Below are positions 39,616 through 49,205 of a stretch of 64,000 bases of DNA, one piece after another. Location of the stretch: the NCBI GenBank assembly GCA_034678545.1, contig JAXDBS010000032.1, positions 62,001-126,000 of the forward strand, in the 5' to 3' direction. Each line of letters opens with the position of its first letter. Positions within the stretch are counted from its first letter, which is position 1. The notes under the pieces were generated by a model, which had not been told where the DNA came from, searched no databases, and saw nothing but the letters and a program-made list of their open reading frames with translations. Source of the DNA: UBA5614 sp034678545. Lineage in GTDB: Bacteria > Cloacimonadota > Cloacimonadia > Cloacimonadales > Cloacimonadaceae. The translations under genes and the position numbers were made by a program.

Positions 39616-42120
39616 ATGTACCAGACCTTTCTGACCGACGCGCAGCTCAAGAGCGAGATCGAGCGCTGCGAATACTGCGAGGAGAAGCCCTGCAAGACTG
39701 CCTGCCCGGCCGATTGCTCGCCGGCGGACTTCATCATGGCGGCGGCCAAAGGCATGCCGCAGGACTATAAACGCGCTGCGGCGATGATCTTGGCCAGCAA
39801 TCCCCTGGGCGGCATCTGCGGAGCCGTCTGCCCCGATTATCACTGCCAGCAGGCCTGTTCCCGGGAGGATTTTGACACGCCCGTCCAGATTCCCGCCGTG
39901 CAGGCCACCATCATCAAAAAAGCCCGGGAGCTGGGCCGGATGCCGGTCTTTGCCAAGCCCCGGGCCAATGGCAGAAAAGCGCTGGTGATTGGTGCCGGGC
40001 CAGCCGGATTGGGCGCGGGGGTGACCCTGGCGCAGTTCGGCTGGAGTGTGGATATCATTGATGAAAATGCCAGGGCGGGTGGAGCCTGCAACCTGATCCC
40101 GCAGCACCGTCTGGCGCCTGAGGTGCTGGACAGCGACATCGCCTTTCTGGAAAGCTCCTTCCACCTTAGATTCAAGTTCGGGGAGCGTGTCGGCGCGCAG
40201 CTGGAGCTCTTCAAAAAAGACTACGACGCCATCGTGCTTACAGTCGGTCTGACCGAGCCCGTCAAACTGGACATCCCAGGTCAGGAGGCCGTGCGCTGGG
40301 GCATGGACTTCCTGAAAAGCAGGGATGAAAAACTGGTCTCCGGTAAAAGAGTGGCCGTGGTGGGCGGAGCCATCGGAGCCGATATCGCCCTGACGGCAAA
40401 GCAGCTGGGCGCAGCCCATGTAGAGATGATCGTCCTGGAGAGCTTTGCCGAAATGCCCCTGACCGCGGTGGAAAAACAGGAGCTGATCGGGGCGGGAGTC
40501 CATATCACCAACCGCACCCGGATCGCCGAGGTCTTGCATGACAAGGGAAAAGTCAAAGCCGTCAAAACCAGGCCTGTGATGCTGCCCGAGGGGGAAAGCT
40601 TCCATCCTTCCAGGGTTCAGGACGAGCCCGGCAGCGGCGAGCAGACGCGCCCCTTCGATCTTGTCTTCATGGCCATCGGCAACCGCTCCAGCCTGAAGCC
40701 GGCGGATTTCGCGCCCTGCATATTCGATCTTTCAGACAAGGCCGCGTCAAGTTCTGTGTGCTGTTCGGGCGACATGGTGAACGGCCCCACCACTGTGGTG
40801 GAAGCCGTGGCGGCGGGCAAGAACACAGCTTTCACCATTGAGGCGCAATTCTCGAAAACGGAAAAGCCCTTAATAGACAAGCCGACCAAGAGCTGGTTAC
40901 CCATTCCCGGCAGCATCATGAAACCCGTACCGCTGGAAGCGAAGTTCTTCGGACGCCGCATCCGCAGCCCCTTCCTGCTTTCCGCGGCTCCTCCCACCGA
41001 CGGTTATGAACAAATGAAAAAAGCCTACGAGGCGGGCTGGGCGGGCGGCATCATGAAAACTGCCTTTGACAACGTCCCCATCCACATCCCGGGCGAATAC
41101 ATGATCGTCTTTAATGAAGATACCTACGGCAACTGTGACAACGTCTCCGAGCATAACATTGACCGCGTCTGCGGGGAGATTCAGCAACTCATAAAAGAGT
41201 TTCCGGACCGGCTGACCATGGCCAGCACCGGAGGGCCCGTCACCGGGGACGACGCGTCTGACCAGGCGGGCTGGCAAAGCAACACCAGAAAGCTGGAGGC
41301 CGCCGGCGCCATGGGCATCGAATACAGCCTTTCCTGCCCCCAGGGCGGCGACGGCACGCACGGCGACATCGTTTCCCAAAACGCCGGACTTACCGCCAAA
41401 ATCATTGACTGGGTCATGCAGGTCGGCGATGCCAATATCCCCAAGCTGTTCAAGCTGACCGGCGCCGTTACTTCCATCGTGCCCATCATCGACGCCATCA
41501 AGGCTGTCTTTGACAGGTATCCGGACAAGAAGGCGGGCGTCACTTTGGCCAACACCTTTCCCACCCTCGCTTTCCGCGACAAGCCACGCGGCAGGTGGGA
41601 CGAAGGAGTGCTGTTTGGCATGTCTGGCGAAGGCGTCCTGCCCATCAGCTATCTGACCATTTCCCGCGCTGCCGGCCGGGGCGTTTCCATCTCAGGCAAC
41701 GGCGGCCCCATGGACTACAAAGCTGCAGCCGATTTTCTGGCATTGGGGGCGGAAACGGTCCAGTTCTGCACCATCGTCGAAAAGTATGGCTACCACATTA
41801 TCGACGAACTGGAAAGCGGCCTGTCGTACCTCATGGAAGCACGCAATATCAAGAGCGTAAAGGAACTGGTCGGCATCGCTCTGCCCAGTCCGGTCACCGA
41901 TTTCATGGATCTTCCCCCCAAACAGAAGGTTTCCTCAGTAAACAAAGAGCTCTGCGTGCATTGCGGCAACTGCACCCGCTGCCCCTACCTGGCGATTTCG
42001 CTTGACGAAGATAAAATTCCCGTCATTGATGAAGACAAGTGCGTGGGCTGCTCCCTCTGCGTGCAGAAGTGCTTTGCCGGCGCGCTGGTGATGAGGGATG
42101 TCTCCAAACAGGAAGCATAG
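39616..42120 (+). CDS. Dihydropyrimidine-dehydrogenase-like flavoprotein (PreT-PreA type fusion)
   Basis: Protein of 834 aa. Residues 1-95 bind two Fe-S clusters (CEYCEEKPCKTACPADC, CGAVCPDYHCQQAC). Residues ~115-430 are a GltD-like FAD/NAD(P) reductase (ALVIGAGPAGLGAG, VAVVGGAIGADIAL). Residues ~437-765 are a dihydroorotate-dehydrogenase-like FMN barrel (RIRSPFLLSAAPPT, SLSCPQGGDGTHGDIVSQ, SISGNGGPMDYKAAADFLALGA). Residues ~775-830 are a ferredoxin with two CxxCxxCxxxC(P) sets (CVHCGNCTRCP, CVGCSLCVQKC). The order is that of mammalian DPD and E. coli PreT-PreA. In purine clusters a related protein (YgfK or a dioxopurine reductase) reduces the purine ring; that is the expected role. AGAGGAAAAC precedes the ATG. 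Confidence 0.85.
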   Translation: MYQTFLTDAQLKSEIERCEYCEEKPCKTACPADCSPADFIMAAAKGMPQDYKRAAAMILASNPLGGICGAVCPDYHCQQACSREDFDTPVQIPAVQATIIKKARELGRMPVFAKPRANGRKALVIGAGPAGLGAGVTLAQFGWSVDIIDENARAGGACNLIPQHRLAPEVLDSDIAFLESSFHLRFKFGERVGAQLELFKKDYDAIVLTVGLTEPVKLDIPGQEAVRWGMDFLKSRDEKLVSGKRVAVVGGAIGADIALTAKQLGAAHVEMIVLESFAEMPLTAVEKQELIGAGVHITNRTRIAEVLHDKGKVKAVKTRPVMLPEGESFHPSRVQDEPGSGEQTRPFDLVFMAIGNRSSLKPADFAPCIFDLSDKAASSSVCCSGDMVNGPTTVVEAVAAGKNTAFTIEAQFSKTEKPLIDKPTKSWLPIPGSIMKPVPLEAKFFGRRIRSPFLLSAAPPTDGYEQMKKAYEAGWAGGIMKTAFDNVPIHIPGEYMIVFNEDTYGNCDNVSEHNIDRVCGEIQQLIKEFPDRLTMASTGGPVTGDDASDQAGWQSNTRKLEAAGAMGIEYSLSCPQGGDGTHGDIVSQNAGLTAKIIDWVMQVGDANIPKLFKLTGAVTSIVPIIDAIKAVFDRYPDKKAGVTLANTFPTLAFRDKPRGRWDEGVLFGMSGEGVLPISYLTISRAAGRGVSISGNGGPMDYKAAADFLALGAETVQFCTIVEKYGYHIIDELESGLSYLMEARNIKSVKELVGIALPSPVTDFMDLPPKQKVSSVNKELCVHCGNCTRCPYLAISLDEDKIPVIDEDKCVGCSLCVQKCFAGALVMRDVSKQEA

Positions 42121-42238
42121 TTCGTGTGACAGTCCCGCTTGTGCCTTGGCCGTGTCTTCAGACTGCATTCCGGTGGCTGCAGGGCAAGCGGGAGGAGCAT
42201 AACGATGCTATGAAATCTCAGAAGGAGGTTTTGGAAAT

Positions 42239-42802
42239 ATGAGCTTTATCGTTAAACATCGCAGGCTGCTGCTGGGTCTGCTGATCCTGTCCCTGCTGGC
42301 CGTTATGTCCCTGAGCGTGATCCTGGCCTCGGACGCCGGCACGGAAAGCCGTTCCCTGAGCGGGAAGCTGAGCATTGACAAGGACCGTTACATCCTGCAG
42401 AGCGGCAGGGAGAAACTGATCCTGTGCTTCCTGCCGCCGGCGGCCCTGGACAGCCTGGGCTTCCGTCCGGAGGAAGGCGACGAACTCTCCGTAAACGGCT
42501 ACATCAGCAAATACGTGCTGGTGGTGCAGGACACTGTCTGGAAAGGGCGCAGCTACGTTTTCCGGGACAGCCTGTATCAGTTCACGCGGCCGGAAACAGG
42601 GACCTGGGCCGTGGACCCGGTTGCCTGCAACGGCTGCGGCGTGTGTGTCAATCCCTGTCCAGGCGGCGCCATCATGTTGGAAAAAACTCCCAAGGGCACC
42701 AAGGCCGTGATCGACCAATCCCTCTGTATGGGCTGCAATATCTGTGTGACCGGCAATAACTTCAATTACAGGGGCTGCCCGCTCAAGGCGATCTCCAAAT
42801 AG
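42239..42802 (+). CDS. Membrane-anchored 2x[4Fe-4S] ferredoxin-like protein
   Basis: Protein of 187 aa. One hydrophobic helix (about residues 8-31) may be an anchor or signal. Residues 35-120 are a polar domain without a recognised family. The C-terminus holds two cluster motifs: CNGCGVCVNPCPGGAI and CMGCNICVTGN...GCPLKAI, the latter with an unusually long gap before the last cysteine. If the helix is in the inner membrane with N inside, the clusters face the periplasm. It lies 118 bp after the DPD-like gene and 55 bp before a DsbD-like gene. AGAAGGAGGTTTTGGAAAT precedes the ATG. Confidence 0.72.
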   Translation: MSFIVKHRRLLLGLLILSLLAVMSLSVILASDAGTESRSLSGKLSIDKDRYILQSGREKLILCFLPPAALDSLGFRPEEGDELSVNGYISKYVLVVQDTVWKGRSYVFRDSLYQFTRPETGTWAVDPVACNGCGVCVNPCPGGAIMLEKTPKGTKAVIDQSLCMGCNICVTGNNFNYRGCPLKAISK

Positions 42803-42857
42803 GAGGCAAAAACCGGATTTGTGAATATGGCGCCGAGGGATTGAGGCTGTTCATCCA

Positions 42858-43841
42858 ATGATCTGGCCAACCCTGCTGGAAGGCTTCCTGCTTGGCCTTT
42901 CCACCGGAACCTTGTGCCTGCTCACCTGCGCTCCCATCTATCTGCCCTATCTGGTCTCCGAAGACCGCAGCCTGAAAAAGAGCTTTTACAAGGTCATGGA
43001 AATCAGCGCAGGGCGCTTCCTGGCCTATCTTTTGTTCGGCGCCCTGGCCGGCTGGCTGGGTTCCTTTCTGCCGCAGCGGGAGCGGACGCTGTTTACCAGC
43101 TTCTCTTTTATCCTATTGTCTGTCTTCCTGATTTTAAATGTGATCCGCACCCACAGGGCCGAGCAGCGCTGCAGCGTCCCGGGTTGGCTGAAACTCACCA
43201 ACAGCGCCTTCCTGCTGGGCGTCTTTACCGGAGTGAACTTCTGCCCTTCCTTCCTGATCGCTTTGACCAAGTCCTTCGACCTGGGAGGCGTGGGAGGAGG
43301 CGTTCTGCTGTTCCTGGGCTTTTTCTGCGGCACGACCCTGTTCCTGTTGCCGCTGGCCTTTGGCGGCCTGCTTACCGCGGTGGGGAGGATCAAGCAACTG
43401 GCCCGCCTGGCCTCTTTGCTGATCGCGGCCTGGTTCATCTGGCAGGGCGGGGCCAATCTGTATCAAGCTTGGAGGAACACGCAGGCGCGCGTGATCGATC
43501 CCCTGGACACAGCCTTCACCGCTTTGGTGCTGACCGAGCCGCGGGACAGCGTCTATGCCAATGCCTTGGCCGACAGCCTCAGCCGGTTTTATGCAAAGCC
43601 TCCGCGCGTGCTGAAATACACTGCCCTTCCCGCCGGGCCGATGGATACTGATCCCGGCAGCACCATCTTCTTTATCACGGACTCCCTCTGGCGGCCCGCT
43701 TCTGAACAGGATTGGGATAGTTATAACTATGTCATCGTCCCGGCCGGATTTTCCATCCCCCAGATAATAATCTTTCTGCAGACCTACAGCTTCAAGGTGG
43801 CCAAAGGGAAAGGCTTCCACTGGTCGTTCGAGCAGAAGTAA
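42858..43841 (+). CDS. DsbD/TauE-like polytopic membrane protein
   Basis: Protein of 327 aa with six or so transmembrane helices in residues 1-205. Conserved features are TGTLCLLTCAPIYLPYL in helix 1 (two cysteines) and GVFTGVNFCPSFLIAL in helix 4. This pseudo-repeat with cysteines near the membrane is typical of the DsbD transmembrane / sulfite exporter TauE-like superfamily, which moves reducing equivalents across the membrane. The last ~110 residues are soluble, without an obvious motif. Next to a membrane ferredoxin, an electron-transfer role is likely but inferred. Confidence 0.7.
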   Translation: MIWPTLLEGFLLGLSTGTLCLLTCAPIYLPYLVSEDRSLKKSFYKVMEISAGRFLAYLLFGALAGWLGSFLPQRERTLFTSFSFILLSVFLILNVIRTHRAEQRCSVPGWLKLTNSAFLLGVFTGVNFCPSFLIALTKSFDLGGVGGGVLLFLGFFCGTTLFLLPLAFGGLLTAVGRIKQLARLASLLIAAWFIWQGGANLYQAWRNTQARVIDPLDTAFTALVLTEPRDSVYANALADSLSRFYAKPPRVLKYTALPAGPMDTDPGSTIFFITDSLWRPASEQDWDSYNYVIVPAGFSIPQIIIFLQTYSFKVAKGKGFHWSFEQK

Positions 43842-43897
43842 CGCAGAAGAAAATCTAAAAGGATATTATCCTATTTGATAAGCCCGAGGCCGGCACT

Positions 43898-44485
43898 TCA
43901 ACGGAATTCCACTTCGAAGTCAGTATCCGGAAGGTAGTTTTGATACTCCCACCGGAAGCAGCGCCTGCCGCCTCTTACTGAAATCTCCGGATCAGATAAA
44001 GTCAGCTTTAATACCTGCAGTTTGTTGCTTGTGATTAATGTGTACTTGGCCAATTCCAGCGGCTTGCCCCAGCTTTGGGTGGACCGCAGGACATACCTTG
44101 CCGAGTTGCCTTTCAGCTTCTGCCGGTATGAAATATGGCATTCCGCAATTGTTTGGGCGGGGAGGCTCAATTCAAACCAGAAACCCTGTTGACTAACTGA
44201 TAAGATCTTAACTTTTTGTCCGGGAAGAGGATCTTTCAATTTGAGTTTAACTCTTTCCGCCGGCGCATTCAAGCTGTCCGCCGGGATGGGGAAAAACAGC
44301 TGCCGGATTACCACATTCCCTGTATTGTTGCTGAACCAGTAGTTGCCGTTGACTTTGAACCAGTCCTGATCCAGCTTGAACTCCAGTTCCTCCTGGATGA
44401 ATTCCAGGCTACCCGGGCCGGCGGCGGCAAGGCTCAGGCAGGCCAGCAGGAGCAGGCCGGCAAGACAGAATTCCATTGCAAACAC
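43898..44485 (-). CDS. Exported protein of unknown function
   Basis: Protein of 195 aa with a hydrophobic signal sequence (to about residue 22, SLAAAG). The start may be the GTG at 44485, overlapping the TAG of the upstream gene, or the ATG at 44476. The mature part is all beta-like (NYWFSNNTGNVVIRQLFFPI, AECHISYRQKL), resembling an adhesin-like or DUF4424-type sandwich, but no family is recognised. It probably forms an operon with the secreted protein upstream. Confidence 0.6.
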   Translation of the reverse strand: MFAMEFCLAGLLLLACLSLAAAGPGSLEFIQEELEFKLDQDWFKVNGNYWFSNNTGNVVIRQLFFPIPADSLNAPAERVKLKLKDPLPGQKVKILSVSQQGFWFELSLPAQTIAECHISYRQKLKGNSARYVLRSTQSWGKPLELAKYTLITSNKLQVLKLTLSDPEISVRGGRRCFRWEYQNYLPDTDFEVEFR

Positions 44486-45519
44486 TATTTATTTATGGTA
44501 ATGGCCGTCGTATCCACTATCCTGTTGTTGCTGATCAGCCTGGCCAGATAATGGCCTGAACCGATATCTGCAGGGGGTTGCCAGCTGGCCGCGCCTTTGG
44601 AGCTCATCCGGATCTGCTGCAGGAATCTGCCTTTGGCGTCATAGATCCTGATGCAGCTTTCCCTGCCGAGTTTGGCGTCGCCGGCATAGGAGAAGCCGAT
44701 CCGGTCCGAGGCCATGCTGTTAAACGGATTGGGATAGCCCCGCAAGCCGGTTTTAACCACTGGGATAACCTCTTCCGCATTGGCGGTCATGCTGATGGTG
44801 ACGGGAATGACCGTGGTCTGATGCGGCTCCAGGAAGCGGCTCTGCTCATAGACCACCTCGTTGGTCTGGGGATGCCTGACATTGACGTAGCAGCAGGTGG
44901 CCGGCAGCAGGATGGAAAAGATACCATTCTCATCCGTGGATTGGGTGACCCAGGCCAGGGAGATCCAGACCGGGGCGCCGCTGACCGGGCCTCCGAACTG
45001 GTCAGTGACCATGATGATCAGCGTATCGCAGGCCACCGGATCGTAGGCATGGGTTCCTGGTGTGGGCGGCTCATCCTTGGCCAGGACATGGCCGTCCATG
45101 GTATGCACCCGCGCGGCCGACTGGCCCGGGGCGATAGCGCTGATCTCGCTGTAGGTGCAGTTGCCCCAGCGGTACCAGGTGTTGCCGACAAATTCGCTGC
45201 CGTTGTCGAAATAGATCTGCAGCGTGTCAACCTCCGGGTTCAGGACGAAGCCCGGCAGCAGGGCCGTGACGTCAAGCACGTACGGATAGTCTGAAATGGC
45301 TCCCGCCTGCGGGATGGCCACATCCATGGCGTCGTTGACGAGGTGGATGTCGGCCAGGTCCACGGTTTGGTTGTTGAAACTGAAATTCATGCACAGCTCC
45401 AGCATCAGGTGCCCCTGATCGTTGAACCAGAGCTCGGAAAGGACTTCGGGCATGATGGGATTGGCAGCCAAGGCCAGGGATAGAACCAATGCCGCCAGGG
45501 TCATGAGCGCAGCTTTCAT
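44485..45519 (-). CDS. Secreted protein with type IX sorting domain
   Basis: Protein of 344 aa from the ATG at 45519 (MKAALMTLAALVLSLALA), with GGGAGGTAGAT in front; a longer form lacks a ribosome site. It has a signal peptide, an N-terminal domain of unknown type (~20-170), a carboxypeptidase-regulatory-like beta sandwich (~175-240, VTDQFGGPVSGAPVWISL) and a C-terminal sorting domain (GYPNPFNSM, IRIYDAKGRFL, SGHYLARLI). Probably cell-surface attached. Function is unknown. Confidence 0.75.
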   Translation of the reverse strand: MKAALMTLAALVLSLALAANPIMPEVLSELWFNDQGHLMLELCMNFSFNNQTVDLADIHLVNDAMDVAIPQAGAISDYPYVLDVTALLPGFVLNPEVDTLQIYFDNGSEFVGNTWYRWGNCTYSEISAIAPGQSAARVHTMDGHVLAKDEPPTPGTHAYDPVACDTLIIMVTDQFGGPVSGAPVWISLAWVTQSTDENGIFSILLPATCCYVNVRHPQTNEVVYEQSRFLEPHQTTVIPVTISMTANAEEVIPVVKTGLRGYPNPFNSMASDRIGFSYAGDAKLGRESCIRIYDAKGRFLQQIRMSSKGAASWQPPADIGSGHYLARLISNNRIVDTTAITINK

Positions 45520-45859
45520 ATCTACCTCCCGGTTACTATTATTAATATGCATTAATCAAGCCAATCCGAACCGGGAATCGATTTACAGATGCCTTTTTAT
45601 CTGCAGAAAACATGGCCTGACCTGACGCTCTGTCTCCCGGGGGAGGAGTTGACAGTTTTCCCGCCTGTGCTTTCCCTGCTTACATTCATTCGCGATGCAT
45701 CGGTGCCTACCTGTAAAACCCCGGGAAAGGCCGCCGCATTGCCACGACAAACAAGCAGGCAGGCTGTGGGGGGAGAGCTGTCGGACAGATAGCAACTGAT
45801 TTGGAATGGAATTTTCTTATTGACTCCACAGGACATATGAAAAAGAGGTAAAGAAAACC
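45520..45859. other. Divergent intergenic region
   Basis: About 340 bp between the secreted protein gene (minus) and the subtilase gene (plus), so it should hold both promoters. On the minus strand TTGGCT-17-TAATAG ends ~40 nt before the start at 45519. On the plus strand a TTGACA at 45649 has no good -10. A small hairpin CTCCCGGGGGAG lies near 45635. Overlapping short frames here lack coding character. Confidence 0.4.
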
Positions 45860-48800
45860 ATGAATATGAGGTATATAATGAAACGGCTGACATTCATTCT
45901 GGCGCTGCTGTTCCTGTCTGGAATATCGGTGCTGACGGCTGCGGGCTATGACCCGGACTGGAGTTATCCCAATGTCATCATGACCTGTTTCAAGATGGAG
46001 TCCATCGGCAGGTTTGACGGTACAATAGAATTCACGATGAAGGACGGCGTGGTCCGGACCAACATGGAATCCTTCAACGCATTGGCAAAAAGATACAGAA
46101 TAGTGGACCTCAGACAGGCGCACGAATATGTCAAGGAACCCAGCTGGAATGAGGAAGGCAGATACCTGCAATGCGTGTACCGGGTGATCCTGGCGGACGA
46201 CAAGGAAATGGACGCGGCGGCGGCGGCCATCGGCAAGGACCCGAACGTGCTGTACGCCGAGTTCGAGACCATCAACCGCCTGAAGTACGTGCCCAACGAC
46301 CCGCTAGTCTTGCAGCAGTACGCTTTGGACGTGATGCGCTGCTTCGAAGCCTGGGACTTTGTTACAGGCAGCAACCAAGTGGTCATCGGCATTTCCGATT
46401 CCGGCGTTAAATGGAATCATCCCGACCTCATGGACAACATCTGGATCAACGCCGAGGAAGCCGTCGGCGTGACTATCAACTGGTCCAACGGCACCTTTTC
46501 AGGCACGGACGGGATCGACAATGACGGCAACGGCAAGATCGACGACGTGCTGGGCTGGGACTTCTACGGCTCCGGGGACAACAACCCCTACCAGGATTTC
46601 GCGGCCAATGACCACGGCACGCATGTGGCAGGCTGCGCCGGCGCCGTCTTCAACAACGGCATCGGGGTCAGCGGGACCTGTCCCGTGGTCAAGATCCTGT
46701 GCACCAAGGGCGCTTCCAACCTATCTCCGATGAACGGTATTTCGGGCGGCTACGACCAGGCCAAATACGCTGCCGAAAACGGGGCCGCCGTGGTCAACGC
46801 CTCCTGGGGAGGGCAATGCACCAGTCTCAATTACGCCAACCAGGTGGTCAACTACATCACCAACCTGGGCTGCCTGTTCGTGACCGCGGCCGGCAACGAC
46901 AACACCGAGCACAACGCCGCCTACCTGGACGCCCCGGCCGACTGCACCAATGCGCTCTGCGTGGCGGCCACGACCATGAACGACTATAAAGTGGACTTTT
47001 CCGATTACGGCGCGCCCATCGACATCTGCGCTCCGGGCCAGGCCATCTTCAGCACCATCATTGAAGACAATGGTTATGCCGCCTACGACGGCACGTCCAT
47101 GGCCTCTCCGCTGGCCGCGGGAGTGGCGGGGCTGGTCAAGGCCATGCACCCCGAACTGACAGCCCTGGAATTGAGGCAGCGGCTGATGGACACGGCGGAC
47201 TGGATCTATGACGAAAATCCGGATTACGCCCCGCCCTCCGCCTCCCAGTACATGCTGGGCACGGGCCGGGTCAACGCCTACGCCGCCACCATGTATGACA
47301 AGATCCCCTACCTCGTGGTGGAAGACAATGCTTTGGTTGAACTGGACGGCGACGGCGACGGTGTGCCCAATCCAGGCGAACTCGTCCGCCTCAACATCCA
47401 GGTCACCAACCTGATGGACGAATACACGGGCCTGATGTGGATGACGGCAACCAACGTGACCGCCACCCTGCGCTGCGAAATGCCCGGCGTCGTGGTGGTG
47501 GACTCCGTGACCGCCTTCGGCAACCTGGGGGCCGGCGCTTCCAACTGGAATCTGAACGACCCTCTCACCTTCCAGACCGTTTCCACCCTGCCCTCCGTGC
47601 CCATTCCCTTTGAACTGCACCTGACGGCCAACTCCGGCGCGCAGTATCCTTATGCCAAGAGCAGGTTCTTTGAGGTTGAGCTTTCCCTGGTCCATCCGGA
47701 CTGGCCGATCGATCTCAACGGCGCTTCCCAGTCCTCCGCCTGCATCGTCAATTATGACGGCACTGCTGACAAGGAAGTCATCTTTGGCGACCAGACCGGC
47801 AAGATCCACGCCGTCAAGACTGACGCAACCGAACTGCCCGGCTTTCCCTACACCGCTCCCGCCGGTATCATCGGTTCGCCCGCCATGGCCGACATCAACG
47901 GCGACGGGCACAGGGAGATCGTGGCCAACGTCAACAACACCTCCATCATCTGCGTCAGCCACACCGGCGAACTGCTCTGGAGCGCGCCCTCCGGCGGCGT
48001 CCTGGTCGGCAACCCCATCATCGCCAACGTCAACGGCTCCGGCTCTCCGGAGATCATAGCCTTTACGCAAAACCGCTACATCGTGGTCCTTACCTCCACA
48101 GGGACCAATTATCCGAATTTCCCGCTCCAGATCGAAGGAGCCATGCTGGCTGGCGGAGCGGTGGCCGACCTCGATCTGGACGGCAACCTGGAGATCGTGG
48201 TCGCCACCCTGACCGGCAAGCTGCACGCCATCAAAAGCACGGACGGTCAGAGCATGCCCAATTTCCCGTACAACCTGGGCTCCGCTTCCCGCAACCATCC
48301 CACGATCGCCAACCTGGACGGCGATCCCAATCCGGAGATCCTCATCCCCACCTATTCCGACTGCCAGCTCTTCGCCATCAACCACGACGGCAGCCAGCTC
48401 TTCCAGAAAAACATCGGGGCGCAGGTCAAATCCGGCGCCGTAGTGGCAGACGTCAACAATGACAACGCCGTGGAGATAATCCTGGTGACCTATCCCGGCG
48501 ACCTCTATGTCATGAACGCCGGCGGCGTCAACCTGGGCGGCTTCCCGGTCAGCGTCGGCCAGAACGTGGAAAGCACGCCCGTGGTGGCGCGCTTTGACGG
48601 CTCCGGCCTCAGCGGGATCATCTTCGGCGACACCAACGGCTTTCTGCATTCCTACCGCAGCGACCTGACGGAATCGCCCAACTTCCCAATCCCCCTCAGC
48701 GGCAACCTCAAGGTTTCCGCCGCCGTGTCCGACCTGGAAGGGGACGGCGACCTTGACATCCTGCTGCCCAACGACGCGGGTTTCTTCCTGGTCGACATCA

Positions 48801-49183
48801 AGCGCCCCACCATCGAGTATGAGTGGCCGTTCTTCATGTACAACCTCAGCCGCAGCGGCAATCTGTACCAGACCACTCCCGTCACGGACTCCGAGGTTCA
48901 CGTCATGACCGACAACCTGGGCGTCAACCATCCCAATCCATTCAGGGATGCGACTGTCATTAGTTTCGCGCTCAAGCAGCCCGCCCCCGTCAGCCTTGCC
49001 ATCTACAACCTGAAGGGGCAGAAGGTGCGCACCCTGGTCAGCGGCAAGAAAGATGCGGGCCGCCAGGAAGTGAGCTGGGACGGCAGGGATGAAAACGCTG
49101 AGCCCGTGGCCAGCGGCGTCTATCTCTACCGCATGCAGGCAGGCAGTTACAGCGCCACGCGCAAGCTGATGCTGATGAAATAA
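45860..49183 (+). CDS. Large secreted subtilase with FG-GAP-like repeats and type IX sorting domain
   Basis: Protein of 1107 aa. A signal peptide (to ~residue 28) and propeptide-like region (~30-145) precede an S8 peptidase domain. The triad is D180 (IGISDSGVKWNHP), H252 (DHGTHVAG) and S413 (GTSMASPLAAGVAG), with oxyanion Asn in TAAGNDN. A beta sandwich (~485-620) follows, then six or more FG-GAP/VCBS-like propeller repeats (~625-985: 'MADINGDGHREIVANV', 'AVADLDLDGNLEIVVATL'). It ends with HPNPFRDATV, IYNLKGQKV and ASGVYLYRM, a type IX sorting domain. Extracellular protein degradation fits an amino-acid fermenter. Three in-frame ATGs lie close together; AGAGG precedes the first and GAGGT the third (45878). 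Confidence 0.92.
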   Translation: MNMRYIMKRLTFILALLFLSGISVLTAAGYDPDWSYPNVIMTCFKMESIGRFDGTIEFTMKDGVVRTNMESFNALAKRYRIVDLRQAHEYVKEPSWNEEGRYLQCVYRVILADDKEMDAAAAAIGKDPNVLYAEFETINRLKYVPNDPLVLQQYALDVMRCFEAWDFVTGSNQVVIGISDSGVKWNHPDLMDNIWINAEEAVGVTINWSNGTFSGTDGIDNDGNGKIDDVLGWDFYGSGDNNPYQDFAANDHGTHVAGCAGAVFNNGIGVSGTCPVVKILCTKGASNLSPMNGISGGYDQAKYAAENGAAVVNASWGGQCTSLNYANQVVNYITNLGCLFVTAAGNDNTEHNAAYLDAPADCTNALCVAATTMNDYKVDFSDYGAPIDICAPGQAIFSTIIEDNGYAAYDGTSMASPLAAGVAGLVKAMHPELTALELRQRLMDTADWIYDENPDYAPPSASQYMLGTGRVNAYAATMYDKIPYLVVEDNALVELDGDGDGVPNPGELVRLNIQVTNLMDEYTGLMWMTATNVTATLRCEMPGVVVVDSVTAFGNLGAGASNWNLNDPLTFQTVSTLPSVPIPFELHLTANSGAQYPYAKSRFFEVELSLVHPDWPIDLNGASQSSACIVNYDGTADKEVIFGDQTGKIHAVKTDATELPGFPYTAPAGIIGSPAMADINGDGHREIVANVNNTSIICVSHTGELLWSAPSGGVLVGNPIIANVNGSGSPEIIAFTQNRYIVVLTSTGTNYPNFPLQIEGAMLAGGAVADLDLDGNLEIVVATLTGKLHAIKSTDGQSMPNFPYNLGSASRNHPTIANLDGDPNPEILIPTYSDCQLFAINHDGSQLFQKNIGAQVKSGAVVADVNNDNAVEIILVTYPGDLYVMNAGGVNLGGFPVSVGQNVESTPVVARFDGSGLSGIIFGDTNGFLHSYRSDLTESPNFPIPLSGNLKVSAAVSDLEGDGDLDILLPNDAGFFLVDIKRPTIEYEWPFFMYNLSRSGNLYQTTPVTDSEVHVMTDNLGVNHPNPFRDATVISFALKQPAPVSLAIYNLKGQKVRTLVSGKKDAGRQEVSWDGRDENAEPVASGVYLYRMQAGSYSATRKLMLMK

Positions 49184-49205
49184 ATCTTCGGTCCAAGTTA
49201 TGATA

